A stretch of DNA of 64,000 nt from positions 1,294,153-1,358,152 of the forward strand of contig CP034928.1 of the NCBI GenBank assembly GCA_004102645.1. The letters are read 5' to 3'. Below are positions 8,040-17,074 of this stretch, piece after piece. The notes under the pieces were generated by a model. The model saw only the letters and a program-made list of their open reading frames with translations, was not told where the DNA came from and did not search any database. Both the position numbers and the translations under genes were made by a program. The DNA is from Candidatus Bipolaricaulis sibiricus. GTDB taxonomy: Bacteria; Bipolaricaulota; Bipolaricaulia; Bipolaricaulales; Bipolaricaulaceae. How positions within the stretch are numbered: position 1 is the stretch's first letter; every line of letters starts with the position of its first letter.

Positions 8040-9161
8040 ATGGACAAGGGGAAGTACACGTTTCTCGAGCGGTTCCTGAGCACGATCAGCCCGTCGGGGT
8101 TCGAGACCGATGCCGCGGCGGTGTGGCGGGCGGAGGCGGCCCAGTTCGCCCAGCGAACCTGGGCTGATCTTCACGGGAACGCGTTTGCGTCCCTCAACGA
8201 GGCCGGTGCACCCCGGGTCATGCTCGCCGGGCACATGGACGAGATCGGGCTCATGGTGTCCCACATCACCGACTCCGGCTACCTGTACACCCGCCCGATC
8301 GGAGGCTGGGACGCCCAGATCCTCCCCGGCCAGCGGGTGTGGGTCCACACGAAGAAGGGCCGTGTTCTCGGGGTGATTGGCCGGAAGCCGATCCACCTCC
8401 TTGCCGACGAGGACAAGAAGAACGTGGTCAAGGTCGAGGACCTGTGGATCGACATCGGCGCGAAGTCGAAGGCCGACGCCGGGAAGCGGGTCGAGATCGG
8501 CGATCCGATTGTCCTGGCACACAGCCCCGACCGGCTCTCTGACGACCTTCTCGTCGCGCGGGGCGTGGACGACCGGATCGGGGCGTTCGTCGCCCTGGAG
8601 GCCCTGCGCCACCTCAAGGCCCTCAAGCCCAAGGCCGCGGTGTTCGCCGTGGCCACGGTGCAGGAGGAGATCGGCCTCCGTGGGGCGCGGACGAGCGCCT
8701 ACGGGCTCGACCCGACCGTGGGAATCGCCGTGGACGTCTGCCACACCACCGACACCCCCGGCACCGAGGGCGAGAAGAAGAAGCTCGGCGAGATCGCGCT
8801 CGGCAAGGGGCCAGTGCTTGCCCGCGGCCCGAACATCAACCCGAAGCTGTTCGACCACCTTGTGGCGACGGCCAAGAAGGCGAAGATCCCCTACCAGGTC
8901 GAGGCCGCGCCTGCCGGCACGGGGACCGACGCCAACGCGATGCAGCTCAACCGGGCGGGAATGGCGACGGCGCTGGTGTCGATCCCCAACCGCTACATGC
9001 ACTCCCCGTGCGAGGTGGTGTCCCTGAAGGACGTCGAAAACGCCGCCAAACTCATTGCCCACGCCGTGGCCGCGCTGACGGCGACGACCGACCTCGTGCC
9101 CGGAGAGAAGGGGTCCTCAACGGCCCGGCCCCGGGCCACCGTCGGACGCAAGCGAGCGTAG
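8040..9161 (+). CDS. M42-family metallo-aminopeptidase
   Basis: A 373-residue cytoplasmic peptidase of the M42 (glutamyl aminopeptidase/endoglucanase-M) family, which forms tetrahedral dodecamers that trim peptides. Metal and catalytic motifs are all present: AGHMDEIG, GVDDRIG, TVQEEIGLRGA, AVDVCHTTDTPG and MHSPCEVV. The ATG at 8040 is preferred over the TTG at 8019 because GGAG lies 5 bases upstream and the conserved N-terminal helix begins there. The C-terminal 25 residues are a poorly conserved basic tail. The radical SAM gene begins 12 bases later. Confidence 0.92.
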   Translation: MDKGKYTFLERFLSTISPSGFETDAAAVWRAEAAQFAQRTWADLHGNAFASLNEAGAPRVMLAGHMDEIGLMVSHITDSGYLYTRPIGGWDAQILPGQRVWVHTKKGRVLGVIGRKPIHLLADEDKKNVVKVEDLWIDIGAKSKADAGKRVEIGDPIVLAHSPDRLSDDLLVARGVDDRIGAFVALEALRHLKALKPKAAVFAVATVQEEIGLRGARTSAYGLDPTVGIAVDVCHTTDTPGTEGEKKKLGEIALGKGPVLARGPNINPKLFDHLVATAKKAKIPYQVEAAPAGTGTDANAMQLNRAGMATALVSIPNRYMHSPCEVVSLKDVENAAKLIAHAVAALTATTDLVPGEKGSSTARPRATVGRKRA

Positions 9162-9173
9162 CCGCGAGGCGAC

Positions 9174-10661
9174 ATGACGTCGCGCGCCGTGGGGAGATGG
9201 CTGCTGGCAGGTCCCGCGGGAACTGCAGCCTTCCTCCTCGCGGCGGAGATCCTCCGCGGACCACGGACGAGACGCTACCTCTTCACCCGCGTCGAGCGGA
9301 GGCTCCGCGAGCGACTCGCCGACCCGCCCGTCCCGCCGCCGTGGCGGGCGCGGGACCGCGAGCGGACCCTCCTCGCCCTGGGAGCCCTGCGGTCCCTCGA
9401 CCGCACCCTGGCCCGCGGAACGCTCTCCCCGCACGTCTTGCGCGCGATCGTGCGCCTGTGGGGACGGGCAGGGCTGGTTCCCAACCGGGCGACCCGGTCG
9501 GGCCGACGGTTCGCCCGACACCACGGGGCCCCGCCCCCGTGGTTCCTCGTCCTCGCCCCCACCCAGGCCTGCAACCTCCGCTGCCCAGACTGCTACGCCG
9601 AGGCCGGCGCCGACGTCCACCTCCCGTGGCCGGTCCTCGACCGAGTTCTCGCTGAGGCGAGGGAACGCTGGGACGCCCGGCTCGTCGTCCTCTCCGGCGG
9701 GGAGCCCCTCCTCTACCGGAGCGAGGGCCACGACGTTCTTGACCTCGTCGCCCGCCACCGGAGGTTTCTCTACCTCATGTTCACGAATGGCACCCTCATC
9801 ACCCCCGACGTCGCGCATCGGCTCGGGAAGCTCGGGAACCTGACCCCCGCCATCTCCGTCGAGGGGGGCGAGGGAACCACCGACCGCCGGCGCGGGGCGG
9901 GTACGTTCCGCCAGATCGAGCAGGCGATGGCCCACCTCCGGGCGCACGGGGTCCCGTTCGGGATCTCCGTGACCGTGACTCGAGACAACGTGGACGAGGT
10001 CCTGTCCGAATCGTTCCTCGACCTGTTCTTCGAGCAGCAGGGGGCATTCTATGGGTTCCTCTTTCACTACATGCCCATTGGGCGACGGCCAAACCTAGAC
10101 CGGATGCTCACTCCCGCGGAGCGGGTCGAGCTGTGGCGTCGATCGTGGGACGTCGTCGAGAGGCGAGGGATCTTCCTGTTCGACTTCTGGAACTCCGGGC
10201 CCGTGGTCCAGGGGTGCCTCGCTGCCGGCCGCGAAGGGGGGTACCTCTACATCGACTGGAACGGGGACGTCTTCCCGTGCGTGTTTGTCCCGTACCGCGG
10301 GGCCAACGTGATCGAGGCTTTCGCGCGGGGAGAGAGCCTCGATGACGTGTGGGAGGCGCCCCTGTTCTCCCGTCTCCGCGGTTGGCAGAGGAGCTATGGC
10401 TACGGCGCACCCGCGCCGACCCGTGACGGGGATTGGCTTCGGCCGTGCCCGATGCGGGACCACCACGTCGAGCTGCAGGGGCTGCTCCAGGATCTGCCCG
10501 CCAGCGCCTCCCCGTTGCTCGATCCTGAGCTCTCCACCGCCCTTGACGCGTTCGGCGCACAGCTCGCCACGCTCACCACGCCAATCTGGCGCGAGCACTA
10601 CCTCTCCGACAACGGCAGGAGCTACAGCAGGCGGCGGAGCTCGCGGAGCTTGTCGCGGTAG
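9174..10661 (+). CDS. Radical SAM/SPASM-type protein
   Basis: A 495-residue radical SAM enzyme. An N-terminal hydrophobic segment (about 10-26) and a basic helical region precede the core. The [4Fe-4S] motif CNLRCPDC lies at 133-140 and is followed by [11 protein letters not shown] and FTNGTLI, typical of the barrel. The C-terminal part has further cysteines in [20 protein letters not shown] and [10 protein letters not shown], as in SPASM or twitch extensions that hold auxiliary clusters. No precursor peptide gene is adjacent, so the substrate is unknown. The last 40 bases overlap the 3' end of the convergent uvrB, and the Ser/Arg-rich tail is antisense to the uvrB C-terminus, so the natural stop may have been lost. 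Confidence 0.85.
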   Translation: MTSRAVGRWLLAGPAGTAAFLLAAEILRGPRTRRYLFTRVERRLRERLADPPVPPPWRARDRERTLLALGALRSLDRTLARGTLSPHVLRAIVRLWGRAGLVPNRATRSGRRFARHHGAPPPWFLVLAPTQACNLRCPDCYAEAGADVHLPWPVLDRVLAEARERWDARLVVLSGGEPLLYRSEGHDVLDLVARHRRFLYLMFTNGTLITPDVAHRLGKLGNLTPAISVEGGEGTTDRRRGAGTFRQIEQAMAHLRAHGVPFGISVTVTRDNVDEVLSESFLDLFFEQQGAFYGFLFHYMPIGRRPNLDRMLTPAERVELWRRSWDVVERRGIFLFDFWNSGPVVQGCLAAGREGGYLYIDWNGDVFPCVFVPYRGANVIEAFARGESLDDVWEAPLFSRLRGWQRSYGYGAPAPTRDGDWLRPCPMRDHHVELQGLLQDLPASASPLLDPELSTALDAFGAQLATLTTPIWREHYLSDNGRSYSRRRSSRSLSR

Positions 10662-12610
10662 GCAGCGGCGAGCTCGAACTCGAGGGCTTCCGCCGCCGCC
10701 TTCATCTCCTTCTCCAGCGTCCGGATGAGCTCGGCCACCTTCTCGCGGGGCAGCTTCTCGGGAGCCTTGGGGAGCTCGATCGGCTCTGCCCGCCGGCCCG
10801 AGAACTCGGCCACGATGTCGCGCACTTCCTTCTGGATCGTCTCCGGGGTGATCCCGTGCCGCCGGTTGTGAGCAAGCTGGATCTCCCGCCGGCGGTTCGT
10901 CTCGTCCACTGCCTGGCGGATGGCGTCCGTCACCTCGTCGGCGTAGAGGATGACCTTCCCCCGAACGTTGCGCGCCGCACGGCCGATCGTCTGGATGAGC
11001 GAGGTCGCCGATCGGAGGAACCCCTCCTTGTCGGCGTCGAGGATCGCCACGAGCGACACCTCGGGAAGATCGAGTCCCTCGCGCAAGAGGTTGATCCCCA
11101 CGAGGACGTCGAACTTCCCCAGGCGCAGGTCGCGGAGGATGTCCACCCGATCCAGGGTCTCGATCTCGGAGTGCAGGTAGCGGGCCCGCACCCCGAGCTC
11201 GACGAGGTAGTCGGTGAGGTCCTCCGCCATCCGCTTGGTGAGCGTGGTAACGAGTGCTCGCTCCTTCCGCGCGGTGACTGCGCGCAGCTCGCCCAGCAGG
11301 TGGTCGACCTGCCCCTGCACCGGATGGACTTCGACCTCGGGGTCCACGAGCCCCGTGGGCCGCACGATCTGCTCGACAACCTTCGCCGACACCCGCCGCT
11401 CGTAGTCGCCGGGGGTCGCGGACATGAAGATGACCTGCCCCACCCGCTCTTCGAACTCCCCGAACGTAAGCGGGCGGTTGTCCAGCGCTGACGGAAGCCG
11501 GAACCCGAACTCCACGAGTGTGCTCTTCCGGGAGCGATCTCCGTGGAACATCCCGTGGATCTGGGGCACCGTCTGGTGCGACTCGTCGATCACGGTGAGA
11601 AAGTCCGGCGGGAAGTAGTCGAGGAGCGTCCACGGCGGTTCACCGGCCGTCCGCCCGTCGAGGTGGCGCGAGTAGTTCTCGATCCCCGGGCAGTACCCCA
11701 TCTCCCGCATCATCTCCAGATCGAACAGCGTCCGTTGCTCGAGACGCTGGGCCTCGAGCAACCTCCCCGCCGCGCGGAGCTCCTTCAGCCGCTCGTCGAG
11801 CTCGGCCTCGATCCCCGCTAGCGCGCCCTTCAGCCGCTGGTCGGGGGTCACGTAGTGGGTGGCGGGGGTGATCGTGAGCCGCGAGAGCTCGGCGAGCGCG
11901 TTCCCCGTGACGGGGTCCACGGTCACGATGCGCTCCACCTGATCCCCAAACAGCTCGATCCGGTACCCCACCTCCTCCGAGGCGGGGATGACCTCCAGCA
12001 CGTCCCCCCGCAGCCGGAACGTCGCCCGCTCGAAGGCGAGCTCGTTCCGGCGGTACTGGAGCATGACCAGCTGCCTCAGAATCTCGTCCAAGTCGTAGTC
12101 GCGTCCCACCTCGAGCGCCACCGATAGCGCCGCGTAGTCCTGCGGCGAGCCCAGGCCGTAGATGCAGGACACCGAGGCCACAACGATCACGTCCCGCCGG
12201 GAGAGGAGGCTTGCCGTGGCGGCGTGACGGAGCCGGTCGATTTCCTCGTTGATCTGAGCGTCCTTCTCGATGTAGGTGTCCGTCTGGGGGATGTACGCCT
12301 CCGGCTGGTAGTAGTCGTAGTACGAGACGAAGTAGTGCACGGCGTTATCCGGGAACAGCTCGCGGAACTCGCCGTAGAGCTGGGCAGTAAGGGTCTTGTT
12401 GTGGGCAATGACCAAGGTCGGTCGCTGAACGTTCTGAACGACGTGGGCGATCGTGAACGTCTTCCCCGTGCCGGTGGCCCCGAGGAGGGTTTGGTAGCGG
12501 TGCCCTTCCTCGAGCCCCGCCGTGAGCTCCGCGATCGCCTTCGGCTGATCGCCCTGGGGCTTGAGCTTCGTCTTGAGTCTGAAGCGGTCTGCTGTTGTGA
12601 CCTTGGCCAT
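10622..12610 (-). CDS. uvrB: Excinuclease ABC subunit B
   Basis: UvrB, the damage-verification helicase of nucleotide excision repair, 662 residues, normal for the family. Visible features are Walker [11 protein letters not shown] (44-53), the beta-hairpin region with [11 protein letters not shown], helicase motifs DESHQT and the QTIGRAARN arginine-finger motif, and a C-terminal UVR domain ([20 protein letters not shown]) that binds UvrC. No Shine-Dalgarno precedes the ATG; a TACAAT box ends 8 bases upstream of it, so the mRNA may be leaderless. uvrA and uvrC are not in the window. Confidence 0.98.
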   Translation of the reverse strand: MAKVTTADRFRLKTKLKPQGDQPKAIAELTAGLEEGHRYQTLLGATGTGKTFTIAHVVQNVQRPTLVIAHNKTLTAQLYGEFRELFPDNAVHYFVSYYDYYQPEAYIPQTDTYIEKDAQINEEIDRLRHAATASLLSRRDVIVVASVSCIYGLGSPQDYAALSVALEVGRDYDLDEILRQLVMLQYRRNELAFERATFRLRGDVLEVIPASEEVGYRIELFGDQVERIVTVDPVTGNALAELSRLTITPATHYVTPDQRLKGALAGIEAELDERLKELRAAGRLLEAQRLEQRTLFDLEMMREMGYCPGIENYSRHLDGRTAGEPPWTLLDYFPPDFLTVIDESHQTVPQIHGMFHGDRSRKSTLVEFGFRLPSALDNRPLTFGEFEERVGQVIFMSATPGDYERRVSAKVVEQIVRPTGLVDPEVEVHPVQGQVDHLLGELRAVTARKERALVTTLTKRMAEDLTDYLVELGVRARYLHSEIETLDRVDILRDLRLGKFDVLVGINLLREGLDLPEVSLVAILDADKEGFLRSATSLIQTIGRAARNVRGKVILYADEVTDAIRQAVDETNRRREIQLAHNRRHGITPETIQKEVRDIVAEFSGRRAEPIELPKAPEKLPREKVAELIRTLEKEMKAAAEALEFELAAAYRDKLRELRRLL

Positions 12611-12618
12611 CGGAGCCG

Positions 12619-12624
12619 ATTGTA
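12619..12624 (-). promoter_or_regulatory. -10 box of uvrB (possibly leaderless mRNA)
   Basis: TACAAT on the minus strand, 8 bases before the uvrB ATG. Initiation about 7 bases downstream would give an mRNA with a leader of only a few bases, consistent with the absence of a Shine-Dalgarno. No convincing -35 is seen. Confidence 0.4.
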
Positions 12625-12719
12625 CCCGGCAAGCCGCAGGTGCCGGGCCGTTCCGCTATCGCGCGAGGGGCCACCCGGCGAGAGGGCCACCGCCCGGGCC
12701 CGTGGCGAGGAGGAGGAGC

Positions 12720-12944
12720 TCAGCCGGGCTCAGTCGCCACCGCGGCGGTGAGCCGGAACTCCTCTCCGCTGAACCCGACCTCGTGGTCGCCGATCCGCGG
12801 TTCGGGAGACTCCGCCGCCGGGTCGGCGAGGTGGGCCTTCATCACCGGGCAGCCGGGGCAGGGGGCGACCCAGAAGGAACGGAGATCGCCAGGAAGCGCT
12901 GCGGGGACAGACCGTGCCGCCGGGGACACAACGCAGCGCCTCAT
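12720..12944 (-). CDS. Small CPGC-motif protein coupled to DUF134 gene
   Basis: A 74-residue reading frame whose ATG overlaps the stop of the DUF134 gene in an ATGA tetranucleotide, the usual sign of translational coupling. It contains APCPGCPVMKAH, with two closely spaced cysteines and a histidine that could bind metal, and no hydrophobic segment. I do not recognise the family. The overlap and the motif argue for a real gene, but high GC also favours chance open frames, so confidence is moderate. Confidence 0.45.
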   Translation of the reverse strand: MRRCVVSPAARSVPAALPGDLRSFWVAPCPGCPVMKAHLADPAAESPEPRIGDHEVGFSGEEFRLTAAVATEPG

Positions 12945-13219
12945 GGGTTGACCGCGCCCTCTCGTTGACCGCCGCCCCAGCGGTGTCGGCCGGGACGCAC
13001 GCAGATGTGTTCGCCCCCCGTGAACTGGATCCCCTTTCCGTGCACGAGCGCGTCCGCAACCTTGCTCCGCCCCGCAGCAAGGAGTCGCTGGACGGTGGCC
13101 CGCGACACCCCCATCCGTTCGCCCGCTTCATCCTGATCGAGTCCCAACAAGTCGCACAGGCGAAGCCCCTCTAGCTCGTCCAGAACAAGGTTCACCGTCT
13201 CCACCCGTCTCATCGGCAC
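12941..13219 (-). CDS. DUF134 (UPF0251) helix-turn-helix protein
   Basis: A 92-residue predicted DNA-binding protein of the DUF134 family. The signature runs LDELEGLRLCDLLGLDQDEA, GERMGVSRATVQRLLAAGRS and KVADALVHGKGIQ; the middle part is a sigma-like helix-turn-helix. It is shorter at the N-terminus than the usual family member, starting directly at the DELE helix. DUF134 genes often sit beside Mrp-type ATPases and iron-molybdenum-cofactor-like proteins in anaerobes, and an Mrp gene lies divergently 432 bases away. An iron-sulfur or redox link is inferred, not shown. Confidence 0.75.
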   Translation of the reverse strand: MPMRRVETVNLVLDELEGLRLCDLLGLDQDEAGERMGVSRATVQRLLAAGRSKVADALVHGKGIQFTGGEHICVRPGRHRWGGGQREGAVNP

Positions 13220-13651
13220 GCCGACAGCGGTGGGTATCGGGACACCGGCCGAAGTGGTCGCTTGGGGCCCGTGCCGGCCGGCGGCGCGGTGGCCTCCGCC
13301 CGCCGTTGCGGAGATCGAGGAGCGCGACCACGGTCAGACCGCCAACGAGACAGGCGATCCGGACCCACGGTACGCTGGCCGATGCGCCCGCCCGGCTCGA
13401 CTCCGTCCCCGACGGGAGTAGCCACCACGGTTGGCCGACGGGCAACAGCCGCGCTCACGCCAACCCCGCAGATCGTGGCTGGGTCGCAGCCTCCTCGCGC
13501 CCAGAAGGCGCTGCGCAGCGGCGCTCCCCATCCCTTACGATTGAGGGAGCCCCCGGTCGAGGGCGTCGGGGCGCCGGGGACGACGGAAACCCGCAGCTGG
13601 AACTGGGGAACAAGTGGCGGCATGGGGGTGGAGCGAACCGAAGGAGGAGCG
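13220..13651. other. Divergent spacer between DUF134 and Mrp genes
   Basis: About 430 bases. A minus-strand open frame across 13128-13445 encodes one hydrophobic stretch (RIACLVGGLTVVALLDL) followed by Arg/Pro-rich sequence, but it overlaps the DUF134 start and lacks a clear ribosome-binding site, so I do not call it. Nothing else was found. Confidence 0.4.
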
Positions 13652-14500
13652 ATGAGCGCTCAGTCGAGCGGAAGCGAACCAACGAACGCGACACCCAGCA
13701 CCCCACGGCATGTGGTGATGGTCCTGTCGGGAAAGGGGGGCGTGGGGAAGTCCACCGTGGCGGTGAACGTTGCCGTGGCGTTGGCTCACCGTCTGGACGT
13801 CGGGCTTCTCGATGCCGACCTTCATGGCCCAGACGTGCCCAAGATGCTCGGGATCGAGAATCAAACGATGCCCATCCGCGACGGAAAGCTCTTCCCCGTG
13901 CTCACCCCGCACAACCTGACGGTGGCGTCGATTGCCTTCGCACTCCCCTCGCGGGACGCGCCCATCATCTGGCGGGGGCCGCTGAAGATGAAGGCTGTTC
14001 AGCAGTTGGTCGAGGAGGTGGAGTGGGGTCCGCTCGATTTGCTGGTGGTGGACCTCCCCCCCGGGACAGGCGACGAAGCGCTATCCGTGGCCCAACTCGC
14101 GGGGAAGAGAGCGGCAGCGGTTGTGGTCACGACGCCCCAGGAGGTGGCCCTCCTCGACGCCGCCAAGGCTGTCACGTTCGCCCGCAAGGTGGGCGTGGAG
14201 AAGATCGGCATCGTAGAGAACATGTCCACTCTTGTCTGCCCCCACTGCGGGGGCGAGATCCCCCTCTACGGCACGGGTGGCGGCGAGAGGCTGGCCGCGG
14301 AAATGGGCACTCCGTTCCTGGGCCACATCCCGCTCATTCCAGAGGTCGTCCGGGGGGGCGACGAGGGGCGCCCTGCCGTGCTCGTGCCCACCGCGCGGGA
14401 GCCGTTCCTCGCGGTCGCCGACGCGATCTGGGCGCTCGTGAAGGCCGCCCCCAACGCCTCCCGCGATCCAGCATCCCCCAATGGCGGCACTCGCCCCTGA
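13652..14500 (+). CDS. mrp: Mrp/NBP35-family P-loop ATPase (iron-sulfur carrier)
   Basis: A 282-residue ATPase of the Mrp/ApbC/NBP35 family, which carries and transfers [4Fe-4S] clusters in the cytoplasm. The deviant Walker A GKGGVGKST is at 27-35, followed by LLDADLHGPDVPKMLG, LVVDLPPGTGDE (switch II) and the bridging-cluster CPHC motif (Cys196, Cys199). The ATG at 13652 is chosen over upstream in-frame starts because AAGGAGGAG lies 3-11 bases before it and sequence upstream is not family-like. There is no N-terminal DUF59 domain. Neighbours (DUF134, DUF89, Fur) fit a metal and redox setting. Confidence 0.92.
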   Translation: MSAQSSGSEPTNATPSTPRHVVMVLSGKGGVGKSTVAVNVAVALAHRLDVGLLDADLHGPDVPKMLGIENQTMPIRDGKLFPVLTPHNLTVASIAFALPSRDAPIIWRGPLKMKAVQQLVEEVEWGPLDLLVVDLPPGTGDEALSVAQLAGKRAAAVVVTTPQEVALLDAAKAVTFARKVGVEKIGIVENMSTLVCPHCGGEIPLYGTGGGERLAAEMGTPFLGHIPLIPEVVRGGDEGRPAVLVPTAREPFLAVADAIWALVKAAPNASRDPASPNGGTRP

Positions 14501-14617
14501 CCGTGGTGGCCCACACGTCCGGCATGGGGAACCGCAACATCCGGTCGTGCCCCGTGGTGTGCGTGGTGGATGTCGGACAATCAGATCCGCCTCAGCCCCA
14601 CCGGGCGAGGACGAGCT

Positions 14618-15469
14618 ATGCACACCTACCCTGACTGCATCCCGTGTATCTTGAGAGCGTCTGCAGGTGGTGCACGCCTGACTGGCGCGCCGGACCCCGT
14701 GACGTGGTTGATCGTCACACAGGGAGCACGCCTCGCGGCAAGCTGGGACCGATTGCTCCCTCCGATCCTTCTCGGGGCGGAGGTTGGCCGCCTGCTGCGA
14801 CAGGTGCTGCGGGCAGCCGATCCGTACCTGGCGGAGAAACGGGCTGCGAACGCTGCCGCCCTCAGCCGCTACCCGCGGTGGAAGGACGAGGTCGCCCGCG
14901 CGCCCGACCCGCTCTTCCACGCACTGCAGCTGGCAGCGGCGGGGAACAGCCTCGACCTCGGGCTTCACGCCCGGCTCGACGGGACTGAGGTCGACGCAGC
15001 TGCAGCCGTTCCGTTTGGGCGCAACGACTACGCTGCGTTCTGCCGCCAGCTCGACGGCGCCCGCGCGGTGCTGTACCTCGCCGACAACGCTGGGGAGATC
15101 GTGCTCGACCGGATCCTGATCGAGGAGCTCGTGGGGCGGGGAAAGCGCGTCACCGTCGCCGTGCGGGGAAGTCCCACCCTGAACGATGCCACTGCCGACG
15201 ATGCCGAAGCGGTGGGCCTAGGAACGATCGCGGAGGTCATCACCACGGGATCCGACGTCCCCGGCGTCTTCCTCGACGAATGTTCTGCCGCCTTTCGCCG
15301 ACGCTTCCGAAGCGCCGATCTCATCCTGAGCAAGGGGATGGGGAACTTCGAGGGCTTGTCTCAGACGGAGGCCCCGCTGTTCTTCCTGTTCCAGGCCAAG
15401 TGCTATCCGGTTGCCCAGGAGGCCGGCGTCCCCGCCGGCAGCCTCGTCCTCCTCCAGCAGCATGGTTGA
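14618..15469 (+). CDS. DUF89 (ARMT1-like) damage-control phosphatase
   Basis: A 283-residue DUF89 protein, a family of metal-dependent phosphatases thought to hydrolyse damaged or excess phosphometabolites. It opens with MHTYPDCIPCIL, the conserved Cys pair (7 and 10) of the archaeal-type subfamily, which is why I start at 14618 and not at 14570. Core motifs are YLADNAGEIVLDR, VAVRGSPTLNDAT, ILSKGMGNFEGL and FLFQAKC, which form the metal site. It lies 117 bases after mrp and 34 before fur. Confidence 0.88.
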   Translation: MHTYPDCIPCILRASAGGARLTGAPDPVTWLIVTQGARLAASWDRLLPPILLGAEVGRLLRQVLRAADPYLAEKRAANAAALSRYPRWKDEVARAPDPLFHALQLAAAGNSLDLGLHARLDGTEVDAAAAVPFGRNDYAAFCRQLDGARAVLYLADNAGEIVLDRILIEELVGRGKRVTVAVRGSPTLNDATADDAEAVGLGTIAEVITTGSDVPGVFLDECSAAFRRRFRSADLILSKGMGNFEGLSQTEAPLFFLFQAKCYPVAQEAGVPAGSLVLLQQHG

Positions 15470-15503
15470 CGGACCGGCCCAATCGCGGCACAGTCGAACC
15501 GCC

Positions 15504-15938
15504 ATGAACGAGCGCGCGGCGGACCTATTCGAGGCCTTCCTCCGTCAGCGTGGCCTTCACATCACGGGCCCGCGGCGGGCGGTCGTGGAGGCGGTGTTCG
15601 CCCTCCCTGCCCACTTCGAAGCAGCCGACCTGTGGGCGGCGCTGCGGGGGGTGGTGTCCTCCGCAGCCACGGTGTACCGCACGCTCGACCTCCTCGAGCA
15701 GGCGGGCCTTGTGCGACGGGTGTCGTTCGGCGAGACACACGCCCACTACGAACACCTGGTGGGGAGGGAGGACCACGGCCACCTCGTGTGCCGCGGGTGC
15801 GGGAGGGTGGTCGAGTTCTCGGATCCTGGCCTGAAACGGGTCGTGACCCGCGCTGCTGAGGAGCACGGATTCGAGCTGACGGAGGCCGTCGTCCAAGGCT
15901 ACGGCCTCTGCCCGGCCTGCCGCACCCAGGAGCTATAA
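15504..15938 (+). CDS. Fur-family metal or peroxide regulator
   Basis: A 144-residue Fur/PerR/Zur regulator. The winged helix spans about 1-80 (ITGPRRAVVEAV, AATVYRTLDLLEQAGLV). The dimer domain has THAHYEHLVGREDHGHLVC with the regulatory His/Asp ligands, and the structural zinc is held by C96-x2-C99 and C136-x2-C139. The start is the ATG at 15504, where the family N-terminus begins. I cannot tell Fur, PerR and Zur apart from sequence alone. A TATAAT box for the following tRNA overlaps the last codons and stop. Confidence 0.92.
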   Translation: MNERAADLFEAFLRQRGLHITGPRRAVVEAVFALPAHFEAADLWAALRGVVSSAATVYRTLDLLEQAGLVRRVSFGETHAHYEHLVGREDHGHLVCRGCGRVVEFSDPGLKRVVTRAAEEHGFELTEAVVQGYGLCPACRTQEL

Positions 15939-15939
15939 T
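15934..15939 (+). promoter_or_regulatory. -10 box of tRNA-Leu
   Basis: Perfect TATAAT starting within the last codons of the Fur gene and ending 9 bases before the tRNA 5' end, as expected for a promoter that starts at or next to the tRNA. No recognisable -35 at 17-18 bases. Confidence 0.6.
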
Positions 15940-15948
15940 CGCCTCGTT

Positions 15949-16037
15949 GCCGGGGTGGCGGAATTGGCAGACGCGCGGGACTCAAAATCCCGTGCCCTGA
16001 GAAGGGCGTGTGGGTTCGACTCCCACCCTCGGCACCA
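15949..16037 (+). tRNA. tRNA-Leu (CAA)
   Basis: Full cloverleaf: acceptor GCCGGGG/CCTCGGC with one G-T pair, anticodon loop CTCAAAA giving CAA (reads UUG), a long class II variable arm (GCCCTGAGAAGGGC), T-loop TTCGACT and encoded CCA at 16035-16037. Confidence 0.96.
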
Positions 16038-16045
16038 CACAGACC

Positions 16046-16585
16046 ATGCTGAACCTGTTGCGGATCATCGGGTACCTTCTGCGGGGCCGGACCTCACTCT
16101 GGCAGTGCTACACGGCGATCACGTGGTCCACGTGTGACCGATGTCTGTCGTGGCATGGGAGGATCGTTGCCGCTCCGGCATCCTTTCCCGTTCACGACGG
16201 CTGTCACCACGAGTTGAAGGCGTTTCCCGTGTGGCAGCTTGCAGCGCACCGCGCGCGCGGCCGGCGGATGGCCGAGCGTGCTCAGGACGAACTCCGCCGC
16301 CGCAACCTGTTCCGGACAGCACAGTCACTGCTCCCCATCGATCCCGAGCGCAGCTTGAGTCTGCTCGACGAAGCCGCGTCCGTAGATGTGTACCTCCCCG
16401 AGGTGGAGGCCCTCGCCTCGGACCCAGCGCTCGCTGATCCTAGCCTGCAGGCCAGGATCCGCGGGATCTTCCTCTTCCGCTGGAAGTCGAAGTTCGCCAA
16501 AGCGCGGTACGAGCGCCAACCCGAACTCGCCCGCGCCCAACAGGAGCAGTGGGGTGTCCAGCGAATCAAGGAGCTGTTCTCGTAG
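16046..16585 (+). CDS. Unrecognised Cys/His-motif protein
   Basis: A 179-residue protein beginning 8 bases after tRNA-Leu. I do not recognise it with certainty. The first 60 residues carry TCDRCLSWHGRI (C30, C33, H37) and, further on, FPVHDGCHHE (H50, C53, H54, H55), a pattern like the small zinc-binding CxxC-x3-HG of phage minor-head proteins. The remainder is helical and charged (AERAQDELRRRNLFRTAQ, RSLSLLDEAASVDVYLPE). No Shine-Dalgarno is evident. The 3' end overlaps the likely start of the ComEA-like gene. Confidence 0.6.
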   Translation: MLNLLRIIGYLLRGRTSLWQCYTAITWSTCDRCLSWHGRIVAAPASFPVHDGCHHELKAFPVWQLAAHRARGRRMAERAQDELRRRNLFRTAQSLLPIDPERSLSLLDEAASVDVYLPEVEALASDPALADPSLQARIRGIFLFRWKSKFAKARYERQPELARAQQEQWGVQRIKELFS

Positions 16586-16949
16586 AAGGCAGACCGAACC
16601 GCGGTTCTGGACGGCGGCGGTTCTTGTATTCTTTCTCTTGGCGTGGGCTGCCCTCCGCCTCATCCCCTCACCGCCGGCTGCCCCCGTCCCTCTTGGATCC
16701 GTGGACATCGCGGCAACGGTCATCGCCATCGAATTCCGACTACCCGGGCCGATCAACATCAACACGGCCCCGGCTGAGCGGCTCCAGGAGCTCCCCGGGA
16801 TTGGCCCCGCCCTTGCAGCCCGCATCGTCGCCTTCCGCGAGGAGCACGGCCCCTTTGACACAATCGAGGACCTCACCCACGTGCCGGGGATCGGTCCGCG
16901 GACCCTTGATGCTGTGCGCGACCTGATCACCGTGGTCGACGAGCGGTGA
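16554..16949 (+). CDS. ComEA-like membrane-anchored helix-hairpin-helix protein
   Basis: A 131-residue protein with one N-terminal membrane segment (WTAAVLVFFLLAWAALRLI) and a C-terminal double helix-hairpin-helix domain: ININTAPAERLQELPGIGPA and then LTHVPGIGPRTLDAVRDLI. This is the ComEA architecture, the DNA receptor for uptake during natural transformation. The GTG start at 16554 is my choice because GGAG lies 7 bases upstream; it makes the gene overlap the previous one by 32 bases. The product is shorter than B. subtilis ComEA and lacks the linker domain. No comEC is visible. Confidence 0.75.
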   Translation: MSSESRSCSRRRQTEPRFWTAAVLVFFLLAWAALRLIPSPPAAPVPLGSVDIAATVIAIEFRLPGPININTAPAERLQELPGIGPALAARIVAFREEHGPFDTIEDLTHVPGIGPRTLDAVRDLITVVDER

Positions 16950-17074
16950 CCGGGTTGCCGCGACGGGCCCTCCGCAGGACACGCTTCGCCGCGTGGGCCC
17001 ACTGCGTCGAGCCTCGAGACCGTGTACGGGTGGACTTCCCAGGGTAAGCTACCTCCGATTGAAGGAGGATTCAC

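Noticed and set aside
13128-13445. 105-codon minus-strand frame with one hydrophobic segment
   Set aside because: It overlaps the DUF134 start, lacks a ribosome-binding site and turns Arg/Pro-rich; probably a GC shadow.
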